From the NCBI GenBank assembly GCA_009838625.1, contig VXRG01000152.1, positions 1 through 59,154 on the forward strand: 59,154 bases of DNA, read 5' to 3'. Below the pieces are notes generated by a model that was not told the DNA's origin, did no database searches, and saw nothing but the letters and a program-made list of their open reading frames with translations. The DNA is from Caldilineaceae bacterium SB0664_bin_27 (GTDB lineage: Bacteria > Chloroflexota > Anaerolineae > Caldilineales > Caldilineaceae). This document shows, in pieces, positions 1-8,966 of the stretch. Numbering within the stretch: position 1 is the first letter of the stretch; every line of letters starts with the position of its first letter. The position numbers and the translations under genes are program-made.

Positions 1-46
1 TATCACATGGGATGCCCGGGAGGTTTCAACGCTAGCCTCCCAGATT

Positions 47-1261
47 TTGCCGGCGGAAAGCACCGCCCCCGACCTGCCCCCCGGGATGAGCCGCCAGAAC
101 ATGGTCATCAATATGGGGCCCCACCACCCGAGCACACACGGCGTACTGCGGCTGGTGGTGGAAATGGACGGCGAGCGGATTTTAAGCATCGACCCGGACC
201 TGGGCTTTCTCCATTCCGGCTTTGAAAAGACGGGGGAAAACAAGCGCTATAAGGATTTCGTCTATTACACCGACCGCATGGACTATCTGTCCGGGATGTC
301 GAATAACCTGGGCTATTGCCTGACCATCGAGCATATGCTGGGGCTGGAGATACCTGAACGGGCCCAGGTGATCCGGGTTATTATGGCCGAGATGCAGCGA
401 ATCGCCTCGCATTTGTTCTGGCTGGCGACGCACGTGCTGGATGTCTCGGGCACCGGCATGAGCCTCCTCATGTACGCGACGCGCGAACGGGAACGGATAC
501 TGGACCTGTTCGAGATGGTCTGCGGCGCGCGCCTTACCGTCAGCTATATTCGAATCGGCGGCGTTTGGCAGGACCTGCCGGATGCTTTCATCGCCGAGTT
601 GAAAGATTTCCTGCGGTTGATGCCGGAAAAGATCAACGAGTATGAGGCGTTGATTACAGAGGCACCGCTGTGGCAGGAACGTTTGACCGGTATCGGCTAC
701 ATCAGCGCCGAAGACGCTCTGGCCATGGGTCTGACAGGGCCGATGCTGCGCGGAAGCGGTGTCGACTGGGACCTGCGCCGCGACCGACCCTACTGCGGCT
801 ATGAGTCGTACGAGTTTGAGGTGCCGATCAGCGACACCGGCGACTGCTACGGACGCTTCAATATCCGAATGGAAGAGATGCGGCAGAGCGTGCGCATCCT
901 GGAGCAGGCAGTGGCCAACCTGCCCAGCGGTCTGTATAAGTCGAACAATCGCAAGGTGGCCCTGCCGCCGCGCGCCGAACTGGATGTGAGCATGGAAGCA
1001 TTGATTCACCACTTCAAGTTGATGACGGAAGGCTTCCACGTTTCGCCCGGATTTTTCTATCACGGCATCGAGAACAGCAAGGGCGAGCTGGGGTTTTTCG
1101 TCTACAGTGACGGTTCGGCCAAGCCGTACCGGCTGCATGTTCACGGGCCCAGCTTCAACAATCTTTATGCCATCGACCATATCAGTCGCGGTGAGATGCT
1201 ATCAGACGTTGTAACCAACATTGGGTCGATCGACATTGTACTTGGTGAGGTAGACCGCTAG
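47..1261 (+). CDS. nuoD: NADH-quinone oxidoreductase subunit D (49 kDa)
   Basis: Subunit of the peripheral arm of respiratory complex I, next to the quinone site. The sequence carries the hallmark MGPHHPSTHGVLRL block near residue 23 and the family's usual length (about 400 residues). The frame is open back to base 2 of the window with no good ribosome site, so the true start may lie outside; the TTG at 47 and the ATG at 86 (MSRQNMVINMGP) are the internal candidates. nuoA, nuoB and nuoC are not in the window and presumably lie upstream. It is followed after 67 bases by the fused nuoE-nuoF gene on the same strand. Confidence 0.93.
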   Translation: MPAESTAPDLPPGMSRQNMVINMGPHHPSTHGVLRLVVEMDGERILSIDPDLGFLHSGFEKTGENKRYKDFVYYTDRMDYLSGMSNNLGYCLTIEHMLGLEIPERAQVIRVIMAEMQRIASHLFWLATHVLDVSGTGMSLLMYATRERERILDLFEMVCGARLTVSYIRIGGVWQDLPDAFIAELKDFLRLMPEKINEYEALITEAPLWQERLTGIGYISAEDALAMGLTGPMLRGSGVDWDLRRDRPYCGYESYEFEVPISDTGDCYGRFNIRMEEMRQSVRILEQAVANLPSGLYKSNNRKVALPPRAELDVSMEALIHHFKLMTEGFHVSPGFFYHGIENSKGELGFFVYSDGSAKPYRLHVHGPSFNNLYAIDHISRGEMLSDVVTNIGSIDIVLGEVDR

Positions 1262-1328
1262 CTCGACGGCAGTACGGCCGGCCCACTATTGGGCCACCGA
1301 TTTCTGCTAACCGGCGCCGGGGAATTCA

Positions 1329-3305
1329 ATGATTACGGAAAAGATGCGGCAGGAGATCGACGAAATATTGGCACGCTATCCTACGGGCAGGCAGCGTTCG
1401 GGGATTCTGCCGGCGCTCTACGTTATTCAGCGGGAGTTCGGATACTGCCCGGTGGATGCGCAGGACGAACTGGCAGAGATCCTGGGGATCGCACCGGCTG
1501 AGGTGGGCGCGGTCGTCGGTTTCTACAACATGCTGCACGAGGAGCCCAAGGGCGAATACCATATTGAGGTCTGTACAAACGTCCCTTGCATGCTGCGGGG
1601 TGGGAATCAGTGCCTGCACAATTTTGAAAACGCGCTTGGCATTCATCACGGCGAGAAGAGTGAGGACGGCAAGTTTGCCCTCGATCATATGGAGTGTCTC
1701 GGCTCTTGCGGCACCGCCCCCATGGCGATCGTTACCGACCAGAAGACGGGTCAGATCCGCTATTTCGAGAATCTCGACTCGCCCGAAGATGTGGAGAAGG
1801 CGCTAGAATTGCTAAGGTCCGGCAACGGCTTCAATACGCTGGAACGCTGGACGCCGGAGGCCGACCCCAACGGTGAAGGCGCGTCCGACGGCCCTTACCG
1901 CACCGGAGGCATGGAGCCGCGTTACCTGATGGACCGGCTCAACGCACCGGACAGCCACACGATCGAGACCTACGAGGATGACGGCGGCTATGCCACGGCC
2001 CGACGAGTTCTGAGTGAGATTGAGCCGGCCGACATGGTTGACCAGATCAAGGCGAGCGGCATACGCGGACGCGGCGGCGCCGGTTTTCCCACCGGTGTAA
2101 AGTGGGGCTTTTTGCCGCAGGGCGTACAACCCCGCTACATGGTCGTGAACGCCGATGAATCGGAGCCGGGCACTTTCAAGGACCGTATCGTGATGGAGTA
2201 TGATCCCCATCAGCTCATCGAGGGGATCATTCTGAGCTGCCACGCAATCGAATCGGAAAAGGCCTTTGTCTATATTCGCGGCGAATACTATTTTGCCTAT
2301 ACCCGCATGCAGGATGCCCTGGCCGAGGCCAGAGCCAAGGGCTACCTGGGTGAAAATATCTTCGGCAGCGGCAACAATTTGGATATCGTAATGCACCGAG
2401 GCGCCGGCGCCTACGAGTGCGGCGAAGAGACTGCCCAGCTCACGAGCCTTGAGGGTTATCGCGGGCAGCCGCGGCTTAAGCCACCCTTCCCCGCCGTGGA
2501 AGGCCTGTATGCCAAACCGACGATCGTGAACAACGTCGAGTCGATCTGCAACGTGACGCACGTTATGCGCCACGGCGTGGACTGGTACAAGGAGTACGGC
2601 ACTGAACGCAGTCCAGGGATGCGTATTTTCTGTCTGAGCGGCAACGTCAAGCGACCGGGCCTATACGAACTTCCGCACGCAACGCCATTGAGCGAGCTGG
2701 TTAACAAGCACGGGGGCGGGCCCGAGGATGAGAATCATCCGATCAAGGCGATCGTTCCCGGCGGGTTGTCGATGAAGCTGCTGACGCCGGACCAGTTCGA
2801 CACGCCGCTGGACTTCGAGAGCATCACCGAGGCCGGTTCTCTGCTGGGCTCGGCAGGCGTGATCGCGATCGACGACCGTACCTCCATGGTCGAGGTTGCG
2901 CGGCGCACGCTCAGCTTCTATCGCGAAGAGAGCTGCGGCAAGTGTACGCCTTGCCGCGAGGGCACTGCCTGGCTGGAGAAGATCCTGCTGCGCATTGAGG
3001 AAGGGCAGGGCCTGGGCAAAGACCTGGAGTTGATGGAGTTCATCGCCGACAATATAGCAGGCAAGAGCTTCTGCCCCTTTGGCGAGGCGTCGGTATGGGG
3101 TCTTCAGAGCAACCTGCTCAAGTTCCGACCCGAGTTTTCGTCGCAGATAGAGGACACCAATCCCGACGAGGTCGGCCCGGTACTGCCGATTCGGCCGGAT
3201 TACCGCCCGAATACACACGAGGAAAGCGGATTACGTGACAGTACTTTCGCGCCGGCGGGCGGGAATATCGTGCTGCACGATGACTTGGTTCCGGGGGACG
3301 ATTGA
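1329..3305 (+). CDS. nuoEF: Fused NADH dehydrogenase subunits E and F (NuoEF)
   Basis: One reading frame of 658 residues joins two complex I subunits that are usually separate. Residues 1-155 are NuoE (thioredoxin-like, 2Fe-2S) with ligands C82, C87, C123 and C127. After a linker of about 35 residues, residues 195-640 are NuoF: the FMN/NADH loop GRGGAGFPTGVKW near 246, the NADESEPGTFKDR block, and a 4Fe-4S site made by C536, C539, C542 and C582. Both halves keep their cofactor ligands, so this looks functional rather than a sequencing artefact. The electron entry module NADH-FMN-Fe/S is thus made as one polypeptide. It ends 11 bases before the Uma2-family gene that interrupts the operon. Confidence 0.95.
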   Translation: MITEKMRQEIDEILARYPTGRQRSGILPALYVIQREFGYCPVDAQDELAEILGIAPAEVGAVVGFYNMLHEEPKGEYHIEVCTNVPCMLRGGNQCLHNFENALGIHHGEKSEDGKFALDHMECLGSCGTAPMAIVTDQKTGQIRYFENLDSPEDVEKALELLRSGNGFNTLERWTPEADPNGEGASDGPYRTGGMEPRYLMDRLNAPDSHTIETYEDDGGYATARRVLSEIEPADMVDQIKASGIRGRGGAGFPTGVKWGFLPQGVQPRYMVVNADESEPGTFKDRIVMEYDPHQLIEGIILSCHAIESEKAFVYIRGEYYFAYTRMQDALAEARAKGYLGENIFGSGNNLDIVMHRGAGAYECGEETAQLTSLEGYRGQPRLKPPFPAVEGLYAKPTIVNNVESICNVTHVMRHGVDWYKEYGTERSPGMRIFCLSGNVKRPGLYELPHATPLSELVNKHGGGPEDENHPIKAIVPGGLSMKLLTPDQFDTPLDFESITEAGSLLGSAGVIAIDDRTSMVEVARRTLSFYREESCGKCTPCREGTAWLEKILLRIEEGQGLGKDLELMEFIADNIAGKSFCPFGEASVWGLQSNLLKFRPEFSSQIEDTNPDEVGPVLPIRPDYRPNTHEESGLRDSTFAPAGGNIVLHDDLVPGDD

Positions 3306-3316
3306 GGAACAGGCTG

Positions 3317-3991
3317 ATGAGCGCAGTTGCCGCACCTGACACGGGCGCGCGGATCGGGGGCAAGAAATTGGAGGCGTTTCTGCCAGTCACGCTGGCGGAA
3401 GGAATGCCCCTGAGGCGGTTCACTCTGGACGAATATCATAATTTGATAGAGATCGGCTTCTTCAATGAGTCCGAGAGGGTAGAACTGGTCGAAGGAATTC
3501 TAGTGGACATGAGTCCAAATAATCCCCCTCACATCCGCACTGTAAATCGCCTGAGAAGGACCTTTTCCTCTTTGGATGCACGTGTAGACATAGAAGTTCG
3601 TGCCCAGGGACCGGTCACCATACCTGAATTGATGACCGAGCCAGAACCAGATCTGGTCATATCAACGGAAACTGGATTCGAACTTGATGAACGTCATCCC
3701 TACCCATCGGAAATCCTGTTGCTGATGGAGGTTTCGGACTCGAGTCTCAACTACGATCGCTCCCTCAAAAGGGCCATATACGCACAGGCGGGGATAGCTG
3801 AGTACTGGATCTGGAATCTTGTCGATGGCTTGCTGGAGGTGTACCGGGATCCCCGAACGCCTGTCAGCGGAGAGGCGGCATTTCAGACTAAATTGACCTT
3901 CCATCGGGGTGAGTCGGTCGCCCCACTGGCCTTCCCTGATCTTGAAGTGGCAGTTGACGACATTCTGCCGCCTGCAGCGAGAACTGCCTGA
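3317..3991 (+). CDS. Uma2 family protein (PD-(D/E)XK nuclease fold), inserted in nuo operon
   Basis: 224 residues from the ATG at 3317, which has GAGGAA seven bases upstream. The pattern of an N-terminal MPL-type segment, the EPEPDLVI strand, the ILLLMEVSDSSL strand and the YAQAGIAEYWIWNLVD motif is typical of the Uma2 family (DUF820), which has a restriction-endonuclease-like fold and no settled function. Uma2 genes are often present in many copies in Cyanobacteria and Chloroflexota. It lies between nuoEF and nuoG in the same direction with short gaps, so it is likely co-transcribed, but nothing links it to complex I. Base composition in its middle is more AT-rich than the flanking nuo genes, which fits a later insertion. 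Confidence 0.85.
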   Translation: MSAVAAPDTGARIGGKKLEAFLPVTLAEGMPLRRFTLDEYHNLIEIGFFNESERVELVEGILVDMSPNNPPHIRTVNRLRRTFSSLDARVDIEVRAQGPVTIPELMTEPEPDLVISTETGFELDERHPYPSEILLLMEVSDSSLNYDRSLKRAIYAQAGIAEYWIWNLVDGLLEVYRDPRTPVSGEAAFQTKLTFHRGESVAPLAFPDLEVAVDDILPPAARTA

Positions 3992-4041
3992 ACCGGTCTC
4001 ACCCGCAGAGTTTCTCCATTGAACCGGAGACGCGAACGTCT

Positions 4042-6531
4042 ATGACTGACAATGTAACGCTCACCATCAACGAAGAGGAAGTGTCGGTCCCAGCCAGGAC
4101 GCTTCTGGTCGACGCAGCTCGCATGGCGGGCGTCGAGATTCCGGTCTTCTGCTCGCATCCCAAGCTGGACCCGGTAGGCTGCTGCCGCATGTGCCTGGTG
4201 GAAGTGGACGGCCCTCGCGGCACGGCGATGATGGCTTCCTGTACGATGCCGGTCGGCGACGGGATGGTGGTACGAACGAATACCGAACAGGTGAAGACGG
4301 TGCAGGAGGCCAACCTGGCCTTCATCCTGCTGAATCATCCGCTGGACTGCCCCATTTGCGACAAGGGCGGCGAGTGTCCGCTGCAGGACCAGACGATGCG
4401 TTTCGGACCGGGAATCAGCCAGCTTATCGAACCGAAGCGACTCGCCAAAAAGCACTACGACATCTCCGACACGATCGTTCTGGACCAGGAGCGCTGCGTA
4501 CTCTGCTGGCGCTGCATTCGCTATCTGGAGGAGTGGGAGGACAAGCCACAACTGGGCCTGTTCGAACGGGGAAACGACACGATCGTCGACATCCAGGACG
4601 GGCGTCCTGTTGACGCCAAGACCGGGGGCAACATCATTGACCTCTGCCCTGTCGGGGCGCTGACGAACCGCGTCTCGCGCTTTGCCTACCGTCCCTGGGA
4701 GATCGAGCGCACGCCCAGCGTCTGCATGCACTGTTCTGTGGGCTGCAACGTACGGCTGGACAGCCGCACGCACCAGTTGCGGCGCATCGTCGGCCGCGAA
4801 AACATGCAGGTCAACGACCAGTGGATTTGCGATAAGGGCCGCTTTGCCCACGCCTGGGTCAACGACGAGAACCGGCTGGCAGCGCCGCTACTGCGAAAGA
4901 ACGGCAAGCTGACGCCGGTGCAATGGAGCGAGGCGCTGGCCTATGTCGCGGACCGGATAACACGCATCAAGGAGAAATACGGGGCGGACAGCATCGGCGC
5001 CATTGGCAGTGGGAAGATCAGCAACGAAAGCAACTATGCGCTGCAACGATTCATGCGGGCAGTCGTTGGGACGAACAACATCGACCACCGCGACGGCGGT
5101 GAGGTGGCGGCAATGCCTACAGGCTTGCCCGCCCTGGCGGAACTGATGAAACCGCAGTACGGGCCCGACCCTCAGGTCGATACGGTGCTGCTGTTCGGCG
5201 TGGACCCCAGCGAAGAGTTGCCGATACTAGACCTGCACCTCAAGAGAGCCATCCTTCGAGGCGGGGTCAAACTGATCATCGCCCACGCCCGCAAGATCGA
5301 GCTGACCCGGTATGACGGCCCTTATGTGGGCTACGTGCCGGGAGGTGAGGCATCGCTTCTGGAACGCCTGCTTCAGGCTGTGCAAGGCTCTACCGAGTCC
5401 GAAGACGGCTCTCCAGTACAGGAGGCGGCGAAACTCCTGAATGAAAGCGGGAACACGCTGATAATATACGGGCCAATGGCAGCGCGGGGAGAGGACGGCC
5501 CCGGTGTCCGCGACGGCTTAATGCAGCTTGCCCAAGCGACCGGCGAGGGTACGCGACTGGCTTACGTTGGCTTGGACGGCAACGCACAGGGCTGCCGCGA
5601 TATGGGTGTCCTACCCGACAGATTGCCTGGTCAGTTCCCTCTGGATGACGCTGGCGCCAGGGCAAGGCTGGAATCGCTATGGGGCGGCAGCCTGTCAACG
5701 TCCCCTGGGTATACCTACAAACAGATGCTGGACAGCCAGGAGATGAGAGCCCTCTTCGTGAACGGCGCCAACCCGGCAGCCGAGTCGCCGGACTGGTCGG
5801 CCCGATTGGAAGAACTTGAACTGCTCGTCGTCACCGATCTGCTGCCCACCGAGACGGCGCAGAAGGCGGATGTTGTGCTGCCCGCTCTGGGCTGGGCCGA
5901 AAGCGACGGCACCTACACCAATATTGAGCGGCGCGTGCAAAGGGCGCCGAAGGCGGTCACCGACCCCAAGTCGCGTGCCGCGCCGGACTGGATGACATTT
6001 ACGCACCTGGCCAAGCAGCTGGGCGCTATTTGGCCGTTTTCGGACGCCCGCAGCGTCACTGCGGAGATTGCCAGAGCCGTCCCGGCCTATGCGGGCCTGA
6101 CGTGGGAGGCCCTGGGAGATCAAGGACTGCAATGGGATGCCGATTCCGCGCCGGCGACAGAGACTTCCGCCGGGCGGACGTCAGAGGGGTTGCCCGAATT
6201 CGCCGCGGAAAACAGTGAGTTTCCCCTTAGTCTTGTAACCGGCACTGTCCTGTATGACGGCGGCACGCTATTCAGCCTGACCGATCAGATGCACGGCATG
6301 GCACATGGGGCCACCGTCACTTTGAATCCTGTCGACGCCGCCGAATTCGGGCTGGACCAGGGCAGCGCAGTCACCGTGCAGAGTGAGCAGGGCCACCTGG
6401 ATCTGGACGTAGGGATCGACGTGCAGGTGCAGACGGGCACGGCCTGGATTCCGGAGAGTCTGCCCGGCGCGCCGGTGGGCGCCCTGCTCAACGGCAGCCA
6501 TACCCAGCGGGTCAAAGTGGAAAAACGTTAA
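4042..6531 (+). CDS. nuoG: NADH-quinone oxidoreductase subunit G
   Basis: 829-residue iron-sulfur subunit of complex I. The N-terminal ferredoxin domain has CxxC-type 2Fe-2S ligands (VFCSHPKLDPVGCCRMC), followed by the His/Cys cluster HPLDCPICDKGGECPLQ and a 4Fe-4S ferredoxin pair (ERCVLCWRCIRY ... DLCPVGAL). A molybdopterin-oxidoreductase-type domain begins with CMHCSVGCNVR and WICDKGRF, which keep the extra 4Fe-4S ligands found in many bacteria, and runs to the C-terminus. It passes electrons from NuoEF towards NuoI. The stop codon at 6529-6531 directly abuts the nuoH start. Confidence 0.96.
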   Translation: MTDNVTLTINEEEVSVPARTLLVDAARMAGVEIPVFCSHPKLDPVGCCRMCLVEVDGPRGTAMMASCTMPVGDGMVVRTNTEQVKTVQEANLAFILLNHPLDCPICDKGGECPLQDQTMRFGPGISQLIEPKRLAKKHYDISDTIVLDQERCVLCWRCIRYLEEWEDKPQLGLFERGNDTIVDIQDGRPVDAKTGGNIIDLCPVGALTNRVSRFAYRPWEIERTPSVCMHCSVGCNVRLDSRTHQLRRIVGRENMQVNDQWICDKGRFAHAWVNDENRLAAPLLRKNGKLTPVQWSEALAYVADRITRIKEKYGADSIGAIGSGKISNESNYALQRFMRAVVGTNNIDHRDGGEVAAMPTGLPALAELMKPQYGPDPQVDTVLLFGVDPSEELPILDLHLKRAILRGGVKLIIAHARKIELTRYDGPYVGYVPGGEASLLERLLQAVQGSTESEDGSPVQEAAKLLNESGNTLIIYGPMAARGEDGPGVRDGLMQLAQATGEGTRLAYVGLDGNAQGCRDMGVLPDRLPGQFPLDDAGARARLESLWGGSLSTSPGYTYKQMLDSQEMRALFVNGANPAAESPDWSARLEELELLVVTDLLPTETAQKADVVLPALGWAESDGTYTNIERRVQRAPKAVTDPKSRAAPDWMTFTHLAKQLGAIWPFSDARSVTAEIARAVPAYAGLTWEALGDQGLQWDADSAPATETSAGRTSEGLPEFAAENSEFPLSLVTGTVLYDGGTLFSLTDQMHGMAHGATVTLNPVDAAEFGLDQGSAVTVQSEQGHLDLDVGIDVQVQTGTAWIPESLPGAPVGALLNGSHTQRVKVEKR

Positions 6532-7512
6532 ATGGACTGGTTACAGTTATTGGTATTTCCGGCCATCCGCGCGCTGATCCTGATCTTCGTACTGCTGACC
6601 GGTTTCGCATACCTTACCTGGTATGAACGCAAGCTGCTGGCCCGCTTCCAGGTACGTTACGGCCCTAACCGGGCGGGCAAGTTCGGGCTTCTGCAGCCGG
6701 CGGCCGACGCCGTAAAGGCGTTCTTCAAAGAAGAGATCATCCCCAACCACGTGGACAAGCCGGTCTATCTGCTGGCGCCGGCCCTGGCGCTCGTGCCGGC
6801 GTTGATTATCTGGGCGGTCATCCCCATCGCCAAGGGGACACCTGCCATTGCAGACGTGAACATCGGTATTCTCTGGATTCTGGCTGTCGCGGGAATCGAG
6901 AGTTACGGCATCATCCTGGCAGGTTGGAGCAGCAACAACAACTATTCGCTGCTCGGCGCGCTGCGCTCTTCGGCCCAGATGGTCTCGTATGAGCTGCCGC
7001 TGGGCCTCTTTCTGGTCAGTATACTGATGCTGGCTGGCAGCTTCAGTCTGGTCGACCTGGTGGAGGGGTCCCGCCAGTGGTGGGAATGGATCTGGCTGTG
7101 GCTGGCCTTTCCCTTCTTTTTCATCTGCATTCTGGCGGAAACCAACCGCAGTCCCTTTGATCTGCCGGAGACGGAGAACGAGTTGGTGGCGGGATTTCAG
7201 ACCGAGTACGGTGGAATGAAGTTTGCACTGTTCTTCATCGCCGAATACGTCAACATGATCTCGACCAGTGCGATAATGGCGACCCTCTTCTTCGGCGGGT
7301 GGAAAGGCCCATTCGCCGAGCAGTACATCTGGCTTGGGCCCATCTATCTATTGATAAAGGTTTTGATTCTGCTCTTCCTGTTCATCTGGGTAAGGGCAAG
7401 CATCGGGCGGCCCCGCTATGACCAGCTGATGAAATTCTGCTGGCAGTTCATGCTGCCGCTGGGCCTGGTCTACGTGAGCATTACGGCAGTTCTGGCCGTT
7501 TTCCTGAAGTAG
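6532..7512 (+). CDS. nuoH: NADH-quinone oxidoreductase subunit H
   Basis: 326-residue polytopic membrane subunit that joins the quinone site to the proton-pumping arm. The family blocks [19 protein letters not shown] (residues 29-47), [20 protein letters not shown] and the E-rich cytoplasmic loop before IAEYVNM are all present. It starts on the base after the nuoG stop codon, so translation is probably coupled. About eight hydrophobic spans are visible. Confidence 0.97.
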   Translation: MDWLQLLVFPAIRALILIFVLLTGFAYLTWYERKLLARFQVRYGPNRAGKFGLLQPAADAVKAFFKEEIIPNHVDKPVYLLAPALALVPALIIWAVIPIAKGTPAIADVNIGILWILAVAGIESYGIILAGWSSNNNYSLLGALRSSAQMVSYELPLGLFLVSILMLAGSFSLVDLVEGSRQWWEWIWLWLAFPFFFICILAETNRSPFDLPETENELVAGFQTEYGGMKFALFFIAEYVNMISTSAIMATLFFGGWKGPFAEQYIWLGPIYLLIKVLILLFLFIWVRASIGRPRYDQLMKFCWQFMLPLGLVYVSITAVLAVFLK

Positions 7513-7537
7513 GCGTTGCAGAGGAAAGAGGAATTCA

Positions 7538-8008
7538 ATGGAGTTGGGAGATTTTCTGAAGGGCGCGACCGAAATCGGCAAGGCGATGGGCGTAACGCTC
7601 AAGCACCTGGGAAAGAGGCCCGTGACGGTGGAGTTTCCTCACGAGGATATTCCCATTTACCCGCGCTTCCGCGGTCGTCATGAGCTGCGGCGCTATGCCA
7701 ACGGATTGGAGCGTTGCATTGGCTGCTGTCTTTGCGAAGCCGCCTGCCCTACGGAGGCGATTTACGTGGAGGCGGCGGAGAACGACCCGGATGCACCGCT
7801 CTCGCCGGGTGAGCGTCATGCCAAGGTCTACGAGTTGAATCTGCTGCGATGCGTCTTCTGCGGTGATTGCGAAGAGGCCTGCCCTACAGAAGCCATTGTC
7901 CTCGGCCACGATTTTGCCATGGCCAACTACGAGCGTAAGGATTTCGTCCTCACCAAAGAGGAGCTTCTCAATCCAGACATGCCCAAGGTCATCATTCGAC
8001 CGGAGTAA
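7538..8008 (+). CDS. nuoI: NADH-quinone oxidoreductase subunit I (2x[4Fe-4S])
   Basis: 156-residue ferredoxin-like subunit that carries the last two 4Fe-4S clusters before quinone. The two cluster motifs are [16 protein letters not shown] and [16 protein letters not shown], each in the standard CxxCxxCxxxCP layout. A ribosome site (AGAGGAA) lies just before the ATG. It sits between nuoH and nuoJ as in most nuo operons. Confidence 0.97.
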   Translation: MELGDFLKGATEIGKAMGVTLKHLGKRPVTVEFPHEDIPIYPRFRGRHELRRYANGLERCIGCCLCEAACPTEAIYVEAAENDPDAPLSPGERHAKVYELNLLRCVFCGDCEEACPTEAIVLGHDFAMANYERKDFVLTKEELLNPDMPKVIIRPE

Positions 8009-8014
8009 TTTTTC

Positions 8015-8560
8015 ATGAGTTGGTCGCTAATATTTTTCCTGCTTGTTGGCGCTGTCAGCCTGGCTGCTGCTTTGGGCGTCGTGACTAGCCGACAACCAGT
8101 ACACAGCGCGCTCTTTCTGCTAACCAACTTTGCCACCCTGGCGGTGCTATACATCACGCTTGACGCGCAGTTCCTGGCAGCGGCACAGGTAATCGTGTAC
8201 GCCGGAGGAATCGTCATCCTGATTCTGTTTGTAATTATGTTAATCGGAGGAGATACGAACGACTTCAGCGCTGCGCAGCGGGCTTGGAGCCGTACTGTGG
8301 GTATCGCGCTGGGGATCATTCTCCTCCTGGTCATCTCCTATAGCGCGCTGTCACGGATGATGGGACCGTCGGAAGAGTCCGCGGCGCTACTGCGGGGCGG
8401 CACGCCCGAGGCCGTCGGTATCGAACTGTTTACGAAGTACATACTTCCCTTTGAGCTGGTCGCACTTCTGTTGCTCGTCGCGCTGATTGGCGCCCTGGTG
8501 CTGGGACGTCAGCAGGAAGGCGCAGGCGAAGGCATCCCGTCCGTTAAGGCGAACGAATAA
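8015..8560 (+). CDS. nuoJ: NADH-quinone oxidoreductase subunit J
   Basis: 181-residue membrane subunit with five hydrophobic spans. The conserved third helix contains AAAQVIVYAGGIVILILFVIML, the family signature. The C-terminal tail is short and hydrophilic. Its TAA stop overlaps the nuoK ATG by one base (TAATG), indicating translational coupling. Confidence 0.95.
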   Translation: MSWSLIFFLLVGAVSLAAALGVVTSRQPVHSALFLLTNFATLAVLYITLDAQFLAAAQVIVYAGGIVILILFVIMLIGGDTNDFSAAQRAWSRTVGIALGIILLLVISYSALSRMMGPSEESAALLRGGTPEAVGIELFTKYILPFELVALLLLVALIGALVLGRQQEGAGEGIPSVKANE

Positions 8561-8862
8561 TGGTAGAGACAAGCTACTACCTGGTCCTGGCAGCCATAAT
8601 CTTTACCGTCGGCGCTACCGGCGTCTTGCTGCGGCGCAACGCACTCATCATATTCATGTGCATTGAGATGATGCTCAACAGCGTGAACTTGACCCTGATC
8701 GCCCTCGCCCGCCAGTGGGGCAATCTCGAAGGGCAGATATTCGTCTTTATGATCATGGCAGTTGCCGCTGCCGAAGTCGCCGTCGGACTGGCAATCCTGA
8801 TCGCCAATGTCCGCCACCGGCAGAGCATCAATATCGATGAGATCAATCTACTGAAGTGGTAA
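8560..8862 (+). CDS. nuoK: NADH-quinone oxidoreductase subunit K
   Basis: 100-residue, three-helix membrane subunit, equivalent to mitochondrial ND4L. The second helix carries MCIEMMLNSVNL with the buried glutamate used in proton transfer, and the third helix has the second family glutamate in AAAEVAVGLAIL. It overlaps the nuoJ stop by one base. A gap of 104 bases to nuoL follows, in which I see no gene and no clear signal. Confidence 0.96.
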   Translation: MVETSYYLVLAAIIFTVGATGVLLRRNALIIFMCIEMMLNSVNLTLIALARQWGNLEGQIFVFMIMAVAAAEVAVGLAILIANVRHRQSINIDEINLLKW

Positions 8863-8966
8863 CTGCCGGATCCTGATCCCAAATCCCACTTTTCTGAAGA
8901 GCTGATTCGCAATCGGCACTGCGCAAGGGCCGAATTCGACCGATTGAGAGCTGTTATGAGGAATCT

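Noticed and set aside
182..1180. 332-codon minus-strand frame opposite nuoD
   Set aside because: Antisense shadow of nuoD; composition follows the nuoD codons and no family is recognisable.
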